Of a DNA stretch of 64,000 nucleotides, positions 1-11,475 are shown in pieces. The notes below the pieces were generated by a model. It ran no database searches. It saw only the letters and a list, made by a program, of their open reading frames with translations, and had not been told where the DNA came from. The DNA comes from Pseudoruegeria sp. HB172150 (lineage in GTDB: Bacteria; Pseudomonadota; Alphaproteobacteria; Rhodobacterales; Rhodobacteraceae), in NCBI RefSeq assembly GCF_013184805.1, contig NZ_JAATNG010000003.1, positions 248,001 to 312,000 of the forward strand, in the 5' to 3' direction. Positions within the stretch are counted from its first letter, which is position 1, and each line of letters starts with the position of its first letter. A program made the translations under genes and the position numbers.

Positions 1-1060
1 CTACATCAAGGACGTGCGCCGCGAACCGCGCGGGCCGCAGATCTTCCTGTCGCGCACCGCGCCGGAATTCATGGCCGAGCTGTTCAAGATGGAAGTGCCG
101 GAAATCTACGACGGCATCATCGAGATCAAGGCCGTGGCCCGCGATCCGGGTTCGCGCGCGAAGATCGCGGTGATCTCCTACGACAACTCGATCGACCCGG
201 TCGGCGCCTGCGTCGGTATGCGCGGGTCTCGCGTGCAGGCTGTGGTGAACGAGCTGCAGGGCGAGAAGATCGACATCATCCCGTGGAACGAGGATCAGCC
301 GACCTTCCTGGTGAACGCGCTGCAGCCGGCCGAAGTGTCCAAGGTTGTTCTGGACGAGGAAGCCGAGCGGATCGAGGTGGTGGTCCCTGAGGATCAGCTG
401 TCGCTGGCCATCGGCCGTCGCGGCCAGAACGTGCGCCTGGCGTCGCAGCTGACCGGCCTCGACATCGACATCATGACCGAAGAAGAAGAATCGCAGCGCC
501 GGCAGGCCGAGTTCGAGGAACGGACGAAGCTGTTCATGGATACGCTGGACCTCGACGAGTTCTTCGCCCAGCTGCTGGTGGCCGAAGGCTTCACCAATCT
601 GGAAGAAGTCGCCTATGTCGAGATCGATGAGTTGACCGTGATCGACGGTGTCGACGACGATACTGCAACCGAGCTGCAGGCCCGTGCCCGCGACTTCATT
701 GACGAACAGAATCGCAAGGCTCTGGAGCATGCGCGCGAACTTGGCGTCGAGGACAGCCTTGTGAATTTCGAAGGGCTGACGCCGCAGATGATCGAGGCGC
801 TGGCGCTGGACGATGTGAAGACGCTGGAAGACTTCGCCACCTGCGCGGACTGGGAACTGGCCGGCGGCTGGACCACCGAGAACGGCGAGCGCAAGAAGGA
901 CGACGGCATCCTCGAAAAGTTCGATGTGTCGCTTGAAGAGGCGCAGAACATGGTGATGACCGCGCGGATCCAGCTGGGCTGGGTCGATCCTGCCGAACTC
1001 GAGGCCGAGGAATCGGTCGAGGAAGGCGAAGAGGGCGAAACCGAGGAGGTCGGGGCCTGA
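1..1060 (+). CDS. nusA: Transcription termination/antitermination factor NusA, 3' part
   Basis: The gene enters from outside the window: the frame is already open at base 2, so only the C-terminal ~353 residues are present. NusA binds RNA polymerase and nascent RNA and controls pausing, termination and antitermination. Visible are the KH-type RNA-binding portion, with [10 protein letters not shown] and a second [10 protein letters not shown] signature, then two helix-hairpin-helix/acidic repeat segments and a strongly acidic tail ending [10 protein letters not shown]. It is followed 22 nt downstream by the YlxR gene and then infB, the usual nusA-ylxR-infB transcription/translation operon. The N-terminal polymerase-binding domain and the S1 domain lie upstream of the window. 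Confidence 0.97.
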   Translation, partial: YIKDVRREPRGPQIFLSRTAPEFMAELFKMEVPEIYDGIIEIKAVARDPGSRAKIAVISYDNSIDPVGACVGMRGSRVQAVVNELQGEKIDIIPWNEDQPTFLVNALQPAEVSKVVLDEEAERIEVVVPEDQLSLAIGRRGQNVRLASQLTGLDIDIMTEEEESQRRQAEFEERTKLFMDTLDLDEFFAQLLVAEGFTNLEEVAYVEIDELTVIDGVDDDTATELQARARDFIDEQNRKALEHARELGVEDSLVNFEGLTPQMIEALALDDVKTLEDFATCADWELAGGWTTENGERKKDDGILEKFDVSLEEAQNMVMTARIQLGWVDPAELEAEESVEEGEEGETEEVGA

Positions 1061-1082
1061 TCTCAGGCCCCGGTGGTTTCGG

Positions 1083-1718
1083 ATGGCTCGGGGTGGCCAG
1101 CCAAAAGACAGGGCCGACGGCCCCGAGCGACGTTGTATCGCGACCGGAGAAGTCCAGCCGAAAGCCGGGCTGATCCGGTTTGTGACCAGTCCAGACGGTC
1201 AAATCGTCCCTGACGTCCTTGAAAAATTGCCCGGAAGGGGTATTTGGGTGGCAGCGGACCGTGCGGCCATTGACCGTGCGGTTCAGAAGCGGCTGTTTTT
1301 GCGTGCCGCAAAGCAATCCGTCTCTGTGCCGGACAACCTTGCGGACGAGGTCGAACGCCAGCTGCTGCAGCGGGTGGTCGACCAGATTGCGTTGTCGAGA
1401 AAAGCGGGCCATGCGGTGGCCGGCTACGAGAAGGTGAAGTCCTGGCTCCAGACCGGTGAAGCGCTGGTCCTGATCCAGGCCTCGGACGGGTCTGCCCGGG
1501 GAAAGTCAAAGCTCAACACGCCGCCGGATGGCAAGTTTATCGGCGTTCTGACGGCTCAGGAATTGGGTTTGGCTTTCGGGCGTGAACATGTGATACATGG
1601 CGCGCTTGCGGCTGGCGGACTCACGAGACGTGTAGTAGAGGATGCCGCGCGGCTCTCTGGCCTGCGCATGACGAACGGGGGTGAGGACACCTCCGGAAAG
1701 GATTTGAAGACGCGATGA
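1083..1718 (+). CDS. YlxR-family RNA-binding protein with C-terminal L7Ae-like domain
   Basis: 211 residues. The N-terminal ~90 residues carry the YlxR (DUF448) signature, with RRCIATGE near residue 17 and [12 protein letters not shown]. The C-terminal half ([16 protein letters not shown] and onward) looks like an L7Ae/L30e RNA-binding fold, an arrangement common in alphaproteobacteria. YlxR proteins are nucleic-acid binding and sit between nusA and infB in most bacteria; a specific role in this organism cannot be read from sequence. The stop overlaps the infB start (ATGA at 1715-1718), which suggests translational coupling. ATG at 1083 is the first in-frame start after nusA. Confidence 0.9.
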   Translation: MARGGQPKDRADGPERRCIATGEVQPKAGLIRFVTSPDGQIVPDVLEKLPGRGIWVAADRAAIDRAVQKRLFLRAAKQSVSVPDNLADEVERQLLQRVVDQIALSRKAGHAVAGYEKVKSWLQTGEALVLIQASDGSARGKSKLNTPPDGKFIGVLTAQELGLAFGREHVIHGALAAGGLTRRVVEDAARLSGLRMTNGGEDTSGKDLKTR

Positions 1719-4252
1719 GCGATACCGACGGCAAGAAAACGCTTGGCCTGCGTGGCGGCCCCCGATCGGGCCAGGTAAAGCAGAGCTTCTCCCACGGGCG
1801 GACAAAGAACGTCGTGGTCGAGACGAAGCGCAAGCGCGTTGTCGTGCCAAAGCCCGGTGGCTCCGGCAAGGGTGGCGGTGGCGCGGCGGGCGGCGACGCG
1901 TCCAAACGGCCAGCCGGGATTTCCGATGCGGAACTCGAACGCCGGATGAAGGCGCTTGCCGCCGCGAAGGCGCGCGAGGCTGAAGAGGAAGAGCGCCGGC
2001 AGCGCGAGGAACAGGAGCGCGCCGAGGAACGCGAACGTCGTCGTGCCGAGGCGGAAGCCAAGGAACGCGAAGAGCGCGAGCGCGAGGAAAAGGCAAAGGC
2101 CAAGGCCGAAGAGGACGAGCGCCGCAAGCGCGAGGCCGAGGAAGCCAAGGCCAAAGCAGCCGAAGAAAAAGCCAAGCCGGCAGCCCCGGCCGCACCTGCG
2201 GCCGCAGCGGCACCGGCGACGCAGTCGCCGGCCGATGCCCAGGCCGAGGAAGCCCGCGGCACCAAGGGTCCTGCGGGAGCCCGCAAGCCCGATCGCGAGC
2301 GCGGAGAAACCCGCGAGCGCCAGGGCAAGCGCGGCCGTGACGACGGTGGCCGCCGGGCCGGCAAGCTGACGCTGAACCAGGCGCTTTCGGGCGGCGAAGG
2401 CGGGCGTCAGAAATCGCTCGCGGCGATGAAGCGCAAGCAGGAACGCGCCCGGCAGAAAGCCATGGGCGGCGCCGAGCAGCGCGAAAAGGTTGTGCGCGAC
2501 GTGCAGGTCCCCGAGACCATCGTCGTGTCCGAGCTGGCCAACCGTATGGCGGAACGCGTGGCGGATGTCGTCAAGGCGTTGATGCAAAACGGAATGATGG
2601 TCACGCAGAACCAGTCCATCGACGCCGATACAGCGGAACTGATCGTCGAGGAATTTGGCCACAAGGTCGTCCGGGTTTCGGATGCCGACGTCGAAGACGT
2701 GATCGATACGGTCGAGGACAAGTCCGAAGACCTGAAGTCGCGCCCGCCGGTCATCACGATCATGGGCCATGTCGACCACGGCAAGACCTCGCTGCTGGAT
2801 GCGATCCGGAACGCCAACGTGACCTCTGGCGAAGCTGGCGGGATCACCCAGCATATCGGCGCCTATCAGGTGACGACCGACAGCGGCGCGGTGCTGTCCT
2901 TCCTCGACACACCGGGCCACGCGGCCTTTACTTCCATGCGGGCACGCGGCGCGCAGGTGACGGATATCGTCGTGCTGGTGGTGGCCGCCGATGACGCGGT
3001 GATGCCGCAGACCATCGAAGCCATCAACCATGCCAAGGCGGCGGGCGTTCCGATGATCGTGGCGATCAACAAGATCGACCTGCCGGCCGCGAACCCCGAC
3101 AAGGTGCGCACCGACCTGCTGCAGCACGAGGTGATCGTCGAGAAACTCTCGGGCGACGTGCAGGATGTCGAGGTTTCGGCGCAAACCGGCCAGGGGCTCG
3201 ATGAGCTGCTCGAAGCCATCGCGCTGCAGGCGGAGATCCTGGAACTGAAAGCAAACCCCGACCGCGCCGCCATGGGCGCCGTGATCGAGGCACAGCTGGA
3301 CGTGGGCCGTGGCCCCGTCGCCACCGTTTTGGTGCAGAACGGCACCCTGCGTCAGGGCGATATCTTTGTCGTCGGTGAGCAGTGGGGCAAGGTTCGTGCG
3401 CTGGTCAACGACAAGGGCGACCGCGTGCAGGAAGCCGGTCCGTCGGTGCCGGTCGAGGTGCTGGGTCTGAACGGCACGCCCGAGGCGGGTGACGTCCTGA
3501 ACGTCGTCGAGACCGAGGCGCAGGCGCGCGAAATCGCCGAGTACCGCGAGGATGCCGCGAAAGAGAAACGCGCCGCCGCTGGTGCCGCGACAACGCTGGA
3601 TCAGCTGCTGGCCAAGGCCAAGGAAGACCAGAATGTCGCCGAGCTGCCGATTCTCGTAAAAGCGGACGTTCAGGGCTCTGCCGAGGCTATTGTTCAGGCA
3701 ATGGAAAAAATCGGCAACGACGAAGTCCGCGTACGGGTGCTGCATTACGGTGTGGGCGCGATCACGGAAACAGATGTCGGCCTGGCCGAGGCGTCGAATG
3801 CGCCGGTGATCGGATTTAACGTGCGGGCCAATGCGCCGGCACGGAACGCCGCGAACCAGAAAGGCGTCGAGATCCGCTATTACAGCGTGATCTACGACCT
3901 CGTGGACGACGTGAAGAAAGCGGCCAGCGGCCTGCTGGGCGCCGAGATCCGCGAAAACTTCATCGGCTATGCCGAGATCAAGGAGGTCTTTAAGGTCTCC
4001 AAGGTCGGCAACGTGGCTGGTTGTCTGGTCACCGAGGGCGTGGCGCGGCGGTCCGCCGGCGTGCGCCTGCTGCGCGACAACGTCGTGATCCACGAAGGCA
4101 CGCTCAAGACGTTGAAACGCTTCAAGGATGAAGTGAGCGAGGTGCAGTCGGGCCAGGAATGCGGGATGGCGTTCGAGAACTACGACGACATCCGCCCGGG
4201 TGACGTGATCGAGATCTTCGAGCGCGAAGAGGTCGAGCGGACGCTCGCCTGA
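1715..4252 (+). CDS. infB: Translation initiation factor IF-2
   Basis: 845 residues. IF-2 is the GTPase that brings fMet-tRNA to the 30S subunit and promotes subunit joining. The N-terminal ~200 residues are a long, highly charged Glu/Arg/Lys/Ala-rich low-complexity segment followed by an Ala/Pro stretch, as is usual for alphaproteobacterial IF-2. The G domain begins near residue 345: [11 protein letters not shown] (P-loop), DTPGHAAF (switch II) and NKID (base recognition). Domains II-IV follow, including the C-terminal initiator-tRNA binding domain. It is the last gene of the nusA operon and is followed within 20 nt by a strong intrinsic terminator; rbfA and truB, often next in other bacteria, are not here. 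Confidence 0.98.
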   Translation: MSDTDGKKTLGLRGGPRSGQVKQSFSHGRTKNVVVETKRKRVVVPKPGGSGKGGGGAAGGDASKRPAGISDAELERRMKALAAAKAREAEEEERRQREEQERAEERERRRAEAEAKEREEREREEKAKAKAEEDERRKREAEEAKAKAAEEKAKPAAPAAPAAAAAPATQSPADAQAEEARGTKGPAGARKPDRERGETRERQGKRGRDDGGRRAGKLTLNQALSGGEGGRQKSLAAMKRKQERARQKAMGGAEQREKVVRDVQVPETIVVSELANRMAERVADVVKALMQNGMMVTQNQSIDADTAELIVEEFGHKVVRVSDADVEDVIDTVEDKSEDLKSRPPVITIMGHVDHGKTSLLDAIRNANVTSGEAGGITQHIGAYQVTTDSGAVLSFLDTPGHAAFTSMRARGAQVTDIVVLVVAADDAVMPQTIEAINHAKAAGVPMIVAINKIDLPAANPDKVRTDLLQHEVIVEKLSGDVQDVEVSAQTGQGLDELLEAIALQAEILELKANPDRAAMGAVIEAQLDVGRGPVATVLVQNGTLRQGDIFVVGEQWGKVRALVNDKGDRVQEAGPSVPVEVLGLNGTPEAGDVLNVVETEAQAREIAEYREDAAKEKRAAAGAATTLDQLLAKAKEDQNVAELPILVKADVQGSAEAIVQAMEKIGNDEVRVRVLHYGVGAITETDVGLAEASNAPVIGFNVRANAPARNAANQKGVEIRYYSVIYDLVDDVKKAASGLLGAEIRENFIGYAEIKEVFKVSKVGNVAGCLVTEGVARRSAGVRLLRDNVVIHEGTLKTLKRFKDEVSEVQSGQECGMAFENYDDIRPGDVIEIFEREEVERTLA

Positions 4253-4270
4253 TCCGCGACCGACCGGAAT

Positions 4271-4303
4271 GAAAAAGGGCGGCCACTTGGGCCGCCATTT
4301 TTC
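4271..4303 (+). terminator. Intrinsic terminator after infB (bidirectional)
   Basis: Perfect 7-bp stem (ggcggcc 4278-4284, ggccgcc 4290-4296) with a 5-nt loop. It is flanked by AAAAA on the left and TTTTT on the right, so it can end transcription from infB and also from the minus strand. Confidence 0.9.
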
Positions 4304-4314
4304 GTTGCTCAGAT

Positions 4315-4340
4315 GAAAAAGAGGAAGACCGCTGTCCTCC
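4315..4340 (-). terminator. Intrinsic terminator of the 45-codon gene
   Basis: Read on the minus strand: stem GGAGGAC (4340-4334), loop agcg, stem GTCTTCC (4329-4323) with one G-U pair, followed by TCTTTTTC. It lies 30 nt beyond the stop codon of the small gene at 4370-4507 and is separate from the infB terminator. Confidence 0.7.
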
Positions 4341-4369
4341 CCCTGTCCGTGTCATGAGTGGTGTTCGCC

Positions 4370-4507
4370 TTAGGCGGCCAGCGCGTTCACCGGAACGCCC
4401 GAAAAAATCTTATCGCCGACGCGAACCGCGATGTACCCGTTCGGCAGGTCCCGCACGAACAGGCCCTGCACCGAAACGCAACTACCGATAACGATCGTCC
4501 TTAGCAT
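4370..4507 (-). CDS. Small conserved-looking protein, 45 residues, function unknown
   Basis: The 45-residue product starts MLRTIVIGSCVSVQG and ends GVPVNALAA. It is predicted to be mostly short beta strands (TIVIGSCVSVQGLFV, GYIAVRVGDKIF) with a single Cys and no signal peptide or membrane segment. The ATG at 4507-4505 is preceded by a very strong ribosome site (AAGGGGG, 8 nt before the start), and the stop is followed by its own intrinsic terminator. The gene therefore looks like a complete monocistronic unit between convergent infB and mutT. I recall similar tiny proteins in Rhodobacteraceae but cannot name a function. An inverted repeat sits in its leader. GC content of the region upstream is clearly lower than in the neighbours. 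Confidence 0.72.
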   Translation of the reverse strand: MLRTIVIGSCVSVQGLFVRDLPNGYIAVRVGDKIFSGVPVNALAA

Positions 4508-4525
4508 CCTACAGTCCCCCTTCTT

Positions 4526-4544
4526 TGTATCTCTCTGCGATACA
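4526..4544. promoter_or_regulatory. Inverted repeat upstream of the 45-codon gene
   Basis: TGTATC-N7-GATACA, a perfect 6-bp dyad, lies 19 nt upstream of the start codon of the small minus-strand gene, within an AT-rich 100-bp region. It could be an operator or a leader hairpin; no known consensus was recognised. Confidence 0.4.
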
Positions 4545-4669
4545 ATAATGGAGTTACAAAATCACCAAGAATCTGTGCAGAAAATTATAACTACTGATTA
4601 AACGATGCGCGAATCGCGAAATTTCGCTGAGTGAAATGGTGGATAAATCTGGGGACGGAAATCAAAGCG

Positions 4670-5068
4670 TCACAGCCAGTCGCGCAGCAGGGGAATCAGC
4701 GGGATATCAGCGGCCGGCATCGGATAGTCGCGAAGGTTGTTTGCGGTGACCCACTTAAGTGCCTGGCCTTCCCTGGAATGGGCGATACCCTCCCATTTCC
4801 GGCAGGCGTAGAGCGGCATGAGCAGGTGGAAATCTTCGTAGCTATGGCTGGCAAAGGTCAGCGGAGCCAGGCAGCTTTCCCACGTATCGATGCCCAGTTC
4901 TTCCTGCAGCTCGCGGATCAGCGCATGCTCCGGCGTTTCGCCCGGTTCGACCTTGCCGCCCGGAAACTCCCACAGCCCGGCCATCGACTTGCCTTCCGGA
5001 CGCTGGGCCAGCAGGACCCGGCCGTCGGTGTCGATCAGCGCAACGGCGGAAACAAGGACAACCTTCAC
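4670..5068 (-). CDS. mutT: MutT-type Nudix hydrolase (8-oxo-dGTP diphosphatase)
   Basis: 132 residues, the normal MutT size. MutT-type enzymes hydrolyse 8-oxo-dGTP and so keep oxidised guanine out of DNA. The Nudix box is complete: G38-x5-E44-x7-R52-E53-L-x-E56-E57-x-G59-I60. The FPGG element before the box and the AGLWEFPGG context fit MutT rather than ADP-ribose pyrophosphatases. Start is GTG at 5068, overlapping the argJ stop (GTGA), so mutT is the last gene of the ppi-argJ-mutT transcript. Substrate specificity is inferred from the family. Confidence 0.9.
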   Translation of the reverse strand: MKVVLVSAVALIDTDGRVLLAQRPEGKSMAGLWEFPGGKVEPGETPEHALIRELQEELGIDTWESCLAPLTFASHSYEDFHLLMPLYACRKWEGIAHSREGQALKWVTANNLRDYPMPAADIPLIPLLRDWL

Positions 5069-6405
5069 GACCGGTAGTCAGCGTTGATCTGGATGTAGGC
5101 GTGGGTCAGATCGCAGGTCCATACGGTGGCGCGGCCATCGCCAAGCCCCATGTCGACGCCGATCACCAGATCCTGCCGTTTCATGTAGGCAGCGCCATCC
5201 TCTTCCCGGTAATCGGGGGACACCCAGCCATCCTGTGCGACCTGGATGTCGCCGAAGGTGATGGCCAGCTTGTCGCGGTCCGCTGCTGCGCCCGATTTGC
5301 CGATCGCCATGACAATGCGGCCCCAGTTCGGATCCTCGCCAGCGATGGCGGTCTTAACCAGCGGCGAGTTGGCGACGGCCAGCGCGGCCTTCTTCGCATC
5401 GCCGTCGTTTTCGGCGCCGGTCACGGTGATTTCCACGAACTTCGTGGCTCCCTCGCCGTCACGGACCACCTGATGTGCGAGATCGAGCATGACAGTGTTC
5501 AGGGCCGACTCGAACGCATCACCGGAGGCGGTGCCAGGGCCGCCGACCTCGGCTTCCGACGCGCCGGTGGCGACAAGCAGCAAAGTGTCGGAGGTGGAGG
5601 TGTCGCTGTCGACGGTGATGCAGTTGAAGCTGGTATCGGTCAGCTTCGACAGCATCCCCTGGAGGTCAGCGCGCGCAATCTTCGCATCGGTGAAGATGTA
5701 GACCAGCATCGTCGCCATGTCGGGGGCGATCATGCCCGACCCCTTGGCGATACCGGCGATCTTCACAGGCTTGCCGCCGATCTTGACCGTCGCGGTGGCG
5801 CCTTTGGGGTAGGTGTCTGTCGTCATGATCGCCCGAGCGGCGTTGGCGATGCCGTCCTCGGCAAGGGCAGCTTTCAGCTCGCCCAGCTTTGCCGTGATAC
5901 GCTCATGCGGCAGCGGTTCGCCGATGACTCCTGTGGACGAGGTAAATATGCGCGACCCCGGCACGTCAAGAATCGCCGATATCTCCTTTGTCAGAGACGA
6001 AACCGCGCTCATTCCGTGCGTGCCGGTAAAGGCGTTGGCATTGCCGGAATTCACAAGGATCGCGGCACCCTTGTCGGAACTGCCGCCGATCTTGGCCTGC
6101 CCGTCCAGCACCGGGGCGGAGCGTGTGGCGGATTTCGTGAACACGCCCGCGATTTCGGAGCCCGGCGCCAGCTCGGCCAGCATCACGTCTGTGCGGCCGG
6201 AATAGCGGACACCTGCGGATACGACGGCGAACTTTACGCCGCCGATTACCGGCAGGTCCGGGAACCCGCCGGCGGGTGCGAGGGGAGAGACCGAGGGGGT
6301 CTTCTTGCGCATCGTCGCGGCCAGTGCCGTATCGGATGCGTGGAGCAGCGCCTGAAGCTCTTTTACCTTCTGCTTCAGGTGCTTTATCTTCTTCTTGCCG
6401 GCCAT
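5065..6405 (-). CDS. argJ: Bifunctional ornithine acetyltransferase / N-acetylglutamate synthase
   Basis: 446 residues. ArgJ recycles the acetyl group from N-acetylornithine to glutamate in arginine synthesis. The family's self-cleavage site is visible (GSGMIAPDMATMLVYIF, Thr nucleophile after Ala), as are CITVDSDTSTSD and the C-terminal DPNWGRI element. The ATG at 6405 has a strong ribosome site (GGGAGGGG). This gives a 31-residue Lys-rich N-terminal extension (MAGKKKIKHLKQKVKELQ) before the usual ArgJ start, which would be near MRKKTPSVSPLAP (residue 32). That internal ATG has no clear ribosome site. argJ sits between a peptidyl-prolyl isomerase and mutT; argC is 35 kb away. Confidence 0.94.
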   Translation of the reverse strand: MAGKKKIKHLKQKVKELQALLHASDTALAATMRKKTPSVSPLAPAGGFPDLPVIGGVKFAVVSAGVRYSGRTDVMLAELAPGSEIAGVFTKSATRSAPVLDGQAKIGGSSDKGAAILVNSGNANAFTGTHGMSAVSSLTKEISAILDVPGSRIFTSSTGVIGEPLPHERITAKLGELKAALAEDGIANAARAIMTTDTYPKGATATVKIGGKPVKIAGIAKGSGMIAPDMATMLVYIFTDAKIARADLQGMLSKLTDTSFNCITVDSDTSTSDTLLLVATGASEAEVGGPGTASGDAFESALNTVMLDLAHQVVRDGEGATKFVEITVTGAENDGDAKKAALAVANSPLVKTAIAGEDPNWGRIVMAIGKSGAAADRDKLAITFGDIQVAQDGWVSPDYREEDGAAYMKRQDLVIGVDMGLGDGRATVWTCDLTHAYIQINADYRS

Positions 6406-6423
6406 CGCCCCTCCCGTGTCCTG

Positions 6424-7293
6424 TCAGTAGCCGATCAGAGACGTGTCTTTCAGGATCGCCGGGTCGATACCGGACACATCCGGGCGTTCGATCTCGGCGC
6501 CATCGACCAGCGCGGCCACTTCGGCGCGCAGCTTTTCGTCCCAAAGCTTGGCTTCCAGCTCGTCTTTCACTTCTTCGAGCGCGGGCGCCTCTGGCAGGCG
6601 GGTCTCGTTCAGTTTGATGACGTGCCAACCGAATTGGGTCTGAACCGGCTCGGAAATCGCACCGGTTTCCATGGCCATCACGGCGTCCTCGAACGGCTTT
6701 ACCATCATACCGGGGCTGAACCAGCCGAGCTCGCCGCCGTTCGGGCCGGAGGGGCCGGTGGACTTCTCCTTGGCCAGCTCCGCGAAATCGGCGCCGCCCT
6801 CAAGCTCCTCGGCAAGTGCCTGCGCCTCTTCTTCGGTCGCAACAAGGATATGCGACGCATTGAATTCCTTGATTGGCGTGTAGTCGGCATATTCGGCGTC
6901 ATAGGCCGCCTGCAGTTCGTCCTCCGACACCACGATCGCTTCGGCCAGGTCGGTAACCTTTTTGCTGGCGATCAGCGCGCTTTCCTCGTTTTCGATGGCC
7001 AGCTTCGTGCCCTCGTCAACCTCGTCGACCGAGGCCGACACGGCGCGTTGCTGGATCAGACGTTCCAGCAGACCCTCGAAGATCACGTCATCAGGAAGTT
7101 GCTGGTTCTGTTCCGACAGGCTCAGGCGCATCGCGATCATGTGGCCGACCGTGATATCAAACCCGTTCACCGTCGCGACGACGGTGTCTCGGGTGACATC
7201 GGCCGGTGCCTCGGTCGTATCCTGCGCCAGGGCGGGCAGGGACAGCGAGAGACACAGCGCGGCGGCACCAAAGAGGGTGTTTTTACAGGCCAT
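6424..7293 (-). CDS. Periplasmic parvulin-type peptidyl-prolyl isomerase
   Basis: 289 residues. It begins with a signal peptide (MACKNTLFGAAALCLSLS, cleavage likely after PALAQ). A SurA/PrsA-like N-terminal chaperone segment follows, then a parvulin domain in the C-terminal half: FNASHILVATEEEA, GGELGWFSPG, TQFGWHVIKL. It should catalyse proline isomerisation of exported proteins in the periplasm. The ATG at 7293 is chosen because of an AAAGGA ribosome site 6 nt upstream; an in-frame upstream start would bury the signal peptide. It is transcribed divergently from secA, a fitting neighbour for a secretion-linked foldase, and is followed 18 nt later by argJ. Confidence 0.9.
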   Translation of the reverse strand: MACKNTLFGAAALCLSLSLPALAQDTTEAPADVTRDTVVATVNGFDITVGHMIAMRLSLSEQNQQLPDDVIFEGLLERLIQQRAVSASVDEVDEGTKLAIENEESALIASKKVTDLAEAIVVSEDELQAAYDAEYADYTPIKEFNASHILVATEEEAQALAEELEGGADFAELAKEKSTGPSGPNGGELGWFSPGMMVKPFEDAVMAMETGAISEPVQTQFGWHVIKLNETRLPEAPALEEVKDELEAKLWDEKLRAEVAALVDGAEIERPDVSGIDPAILKDTSLIGY

Positions 7294-7470
7294 AACGGAT
7301 CCTTTGAGCTTGGCCGCGGTATCCCGCGACGTTGACACCATACTAGCGGCCCCTTACATCGCCTTGTGGCGCGCGACCGCTTCCTCCCGGCATTCCCTAC
7401 GGGCTTGGGCGAGGGCGGGCAAGCACTCCACACACACGAAGAGATCAAAAAACATCCAGGCGGAGAAGAC

Positions 7471-10209
<2,739 letters not shown>

Positions 10210-10363
10210 CCGGTCATTGTTTCCCGTATTGACAGATTGAGCGACGAAACCCAGCGTTTCGCCGCCGACTGTTTCACATATGCAACAAGTTTCCTAGGCT
10301 AGGCCACAGTGTCACCGCAATTGACCGCCACCTGCTATGCTGTGTGGATTGAGGGCTTGGGCG

Positions 10364-11455
10364 ATGAAATCCCGAAAGAAAATTGCAACAGCAATCATCT
10401 CGGTCTCGGCGATCCTGGTTACCGCGCACGTGATGCAGCGGTCCGGGGACGCACAGGAGAAAACTGTCCCTGAAGCGGCCGTTGCGGCCGTGAGCCCGAT
10501 CCCGGCAGAAGGGTTGCCGCCCGCCAGTCCGGGCGTGGCGGTAGAGCAGCCGGCGCCTTCGGCCCCTGATGCAGCCACGGTAATGGCCGGACCGGCCGAT
10601 CCCGCAAGGACCGACAATCCGGTAGCGCTCGACGTCAGCGGCCCGGCCCTGCCCGCGGATACTGCCTCGCCCGAGCCGTTGTCGATCCCGGACCCGGCGC
10701 CGCGCATGCGGCTGACAATGAACGACGGAAGCGAAGCGATTACCCCTCAGCCGCCGCATAATGCTTTCGGCCTGACCTGCGGTGTGGAGCTGGCCACCGC
10801 CGAGAAATCCGCCGGGATGGTGGAACTGACCGTTACCGCACCTTGCCGGAGCGGCAAGACGTTCACCGTCAGCCATTCTGGGCTGCGGTTCTCTGACCAG
10901 ACCGACCGGTTTGGCCGCTACAAGTCCGACGTGCCCGCACTGACCCGGGACGCGACCTTCCGCGTGGAATTCGACGACGGCGCGAGTGCAGAGATGACCC
11001 TGGATGTCGAAGGCGCCCGCCTGGCAGAGCGTGTGGCGCTGCAATATGCCGGGGAGACCGGTCTGCAGATCCATGCCCTGGAATTTGGCGCGGGTTACGG
11101 CGACGCGGGCCATGTCTGGGCCGGCAATCCCGGAGACGCAGAGGGTGCGTTCAGGTCCGGCGGCGGGTTTCTGACAGTGCTGGGCAATACCGACTTGCCT
11201 GACGCGCAGGTCGCCGAATTCTACACGCTGCCCGCCAACACATCCGGCCGCGACGGCGTCGTGCGCCTGACTGTCGAGGCGCGGGTGACACAGGCGAACT
11301 GCGGGCATGAAGTCTCTGGCCAGACGATCCAGCGGCAGGCCGATGGCGAGATGCGTCCTGTGTCCCTGACGCTATCCATGCCCGACTGCGGGGCCGTGGG
11401 CGAGTTTCTGGTGTTGAAAAACCTGCTGCGAGACCTGAAGATCGCCTCTAAATGA
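10364..11455 (+). CDS. Exported or membrane-anchored protein of unknown function
   Basis: 363 residues. An N-terminal hydrophobic segment (IATAIISVSAILVTAHV) after MKSRKK reads as a signal peptide or anchor. A Pro/Ala-rich linker covers residues ~30-110. The ~250-residue C-terminal part carries two Cys pairs' worth of cysteines (LTCGVEL, APCRSG, NCGHE, MPDCG) and probably folds as beta-rich repeats. I do not recognise a named domain; similar genes beside secA in Rhodobacteraceae are often loosely labelled 'translocase' without evidence. It is followed 20 nt later by the binding-protein/OmpA fusion, so the two are probably cotranscribed and act in the periplasm. Confidence 0.72.
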   Translation: MKSRKKIATAIISVSAILVTAHVMQRSGDAQEKTVPEAAVAAVSPIPAEGLPPASPGVAVEQPAPSAPDAATVMAGPADPARTDNPVALDVSGPALPADTASPEPLSIPDPAPRMRLTMNDGSEAITPQPPHNAFGLTCGVELATAEKSAGMVELTVTAPCRSGKTFTVSHSGLRFSDQTDRFGRYKSDVPALTRDATFRVEFDDGASAEMTLDVEGARLAERVALQYAGETGLQIHALEFGAGYGDAGHVWAGNPGDAEGAFRSGGGFLTVLGNTDLPDAQVAEFYTLPANTSGRDGVVRLTVEARVTQANCGHEVSGQTIQRQADGEMRPVSLTLSMPDCGAVGEFLVLKNLLRDLKIASK

Positions 11456-11475
11456 GGCCATCGCGGTAGCCCGAC

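Noticed and set aside
1556-4093. Very long minus-strand open frame (845 codons) opposite infB
   Set aside because: It is the antisense of infB in a GC-rich genome; His/Arg-rich composition, no ribosome site, no family resemblance.
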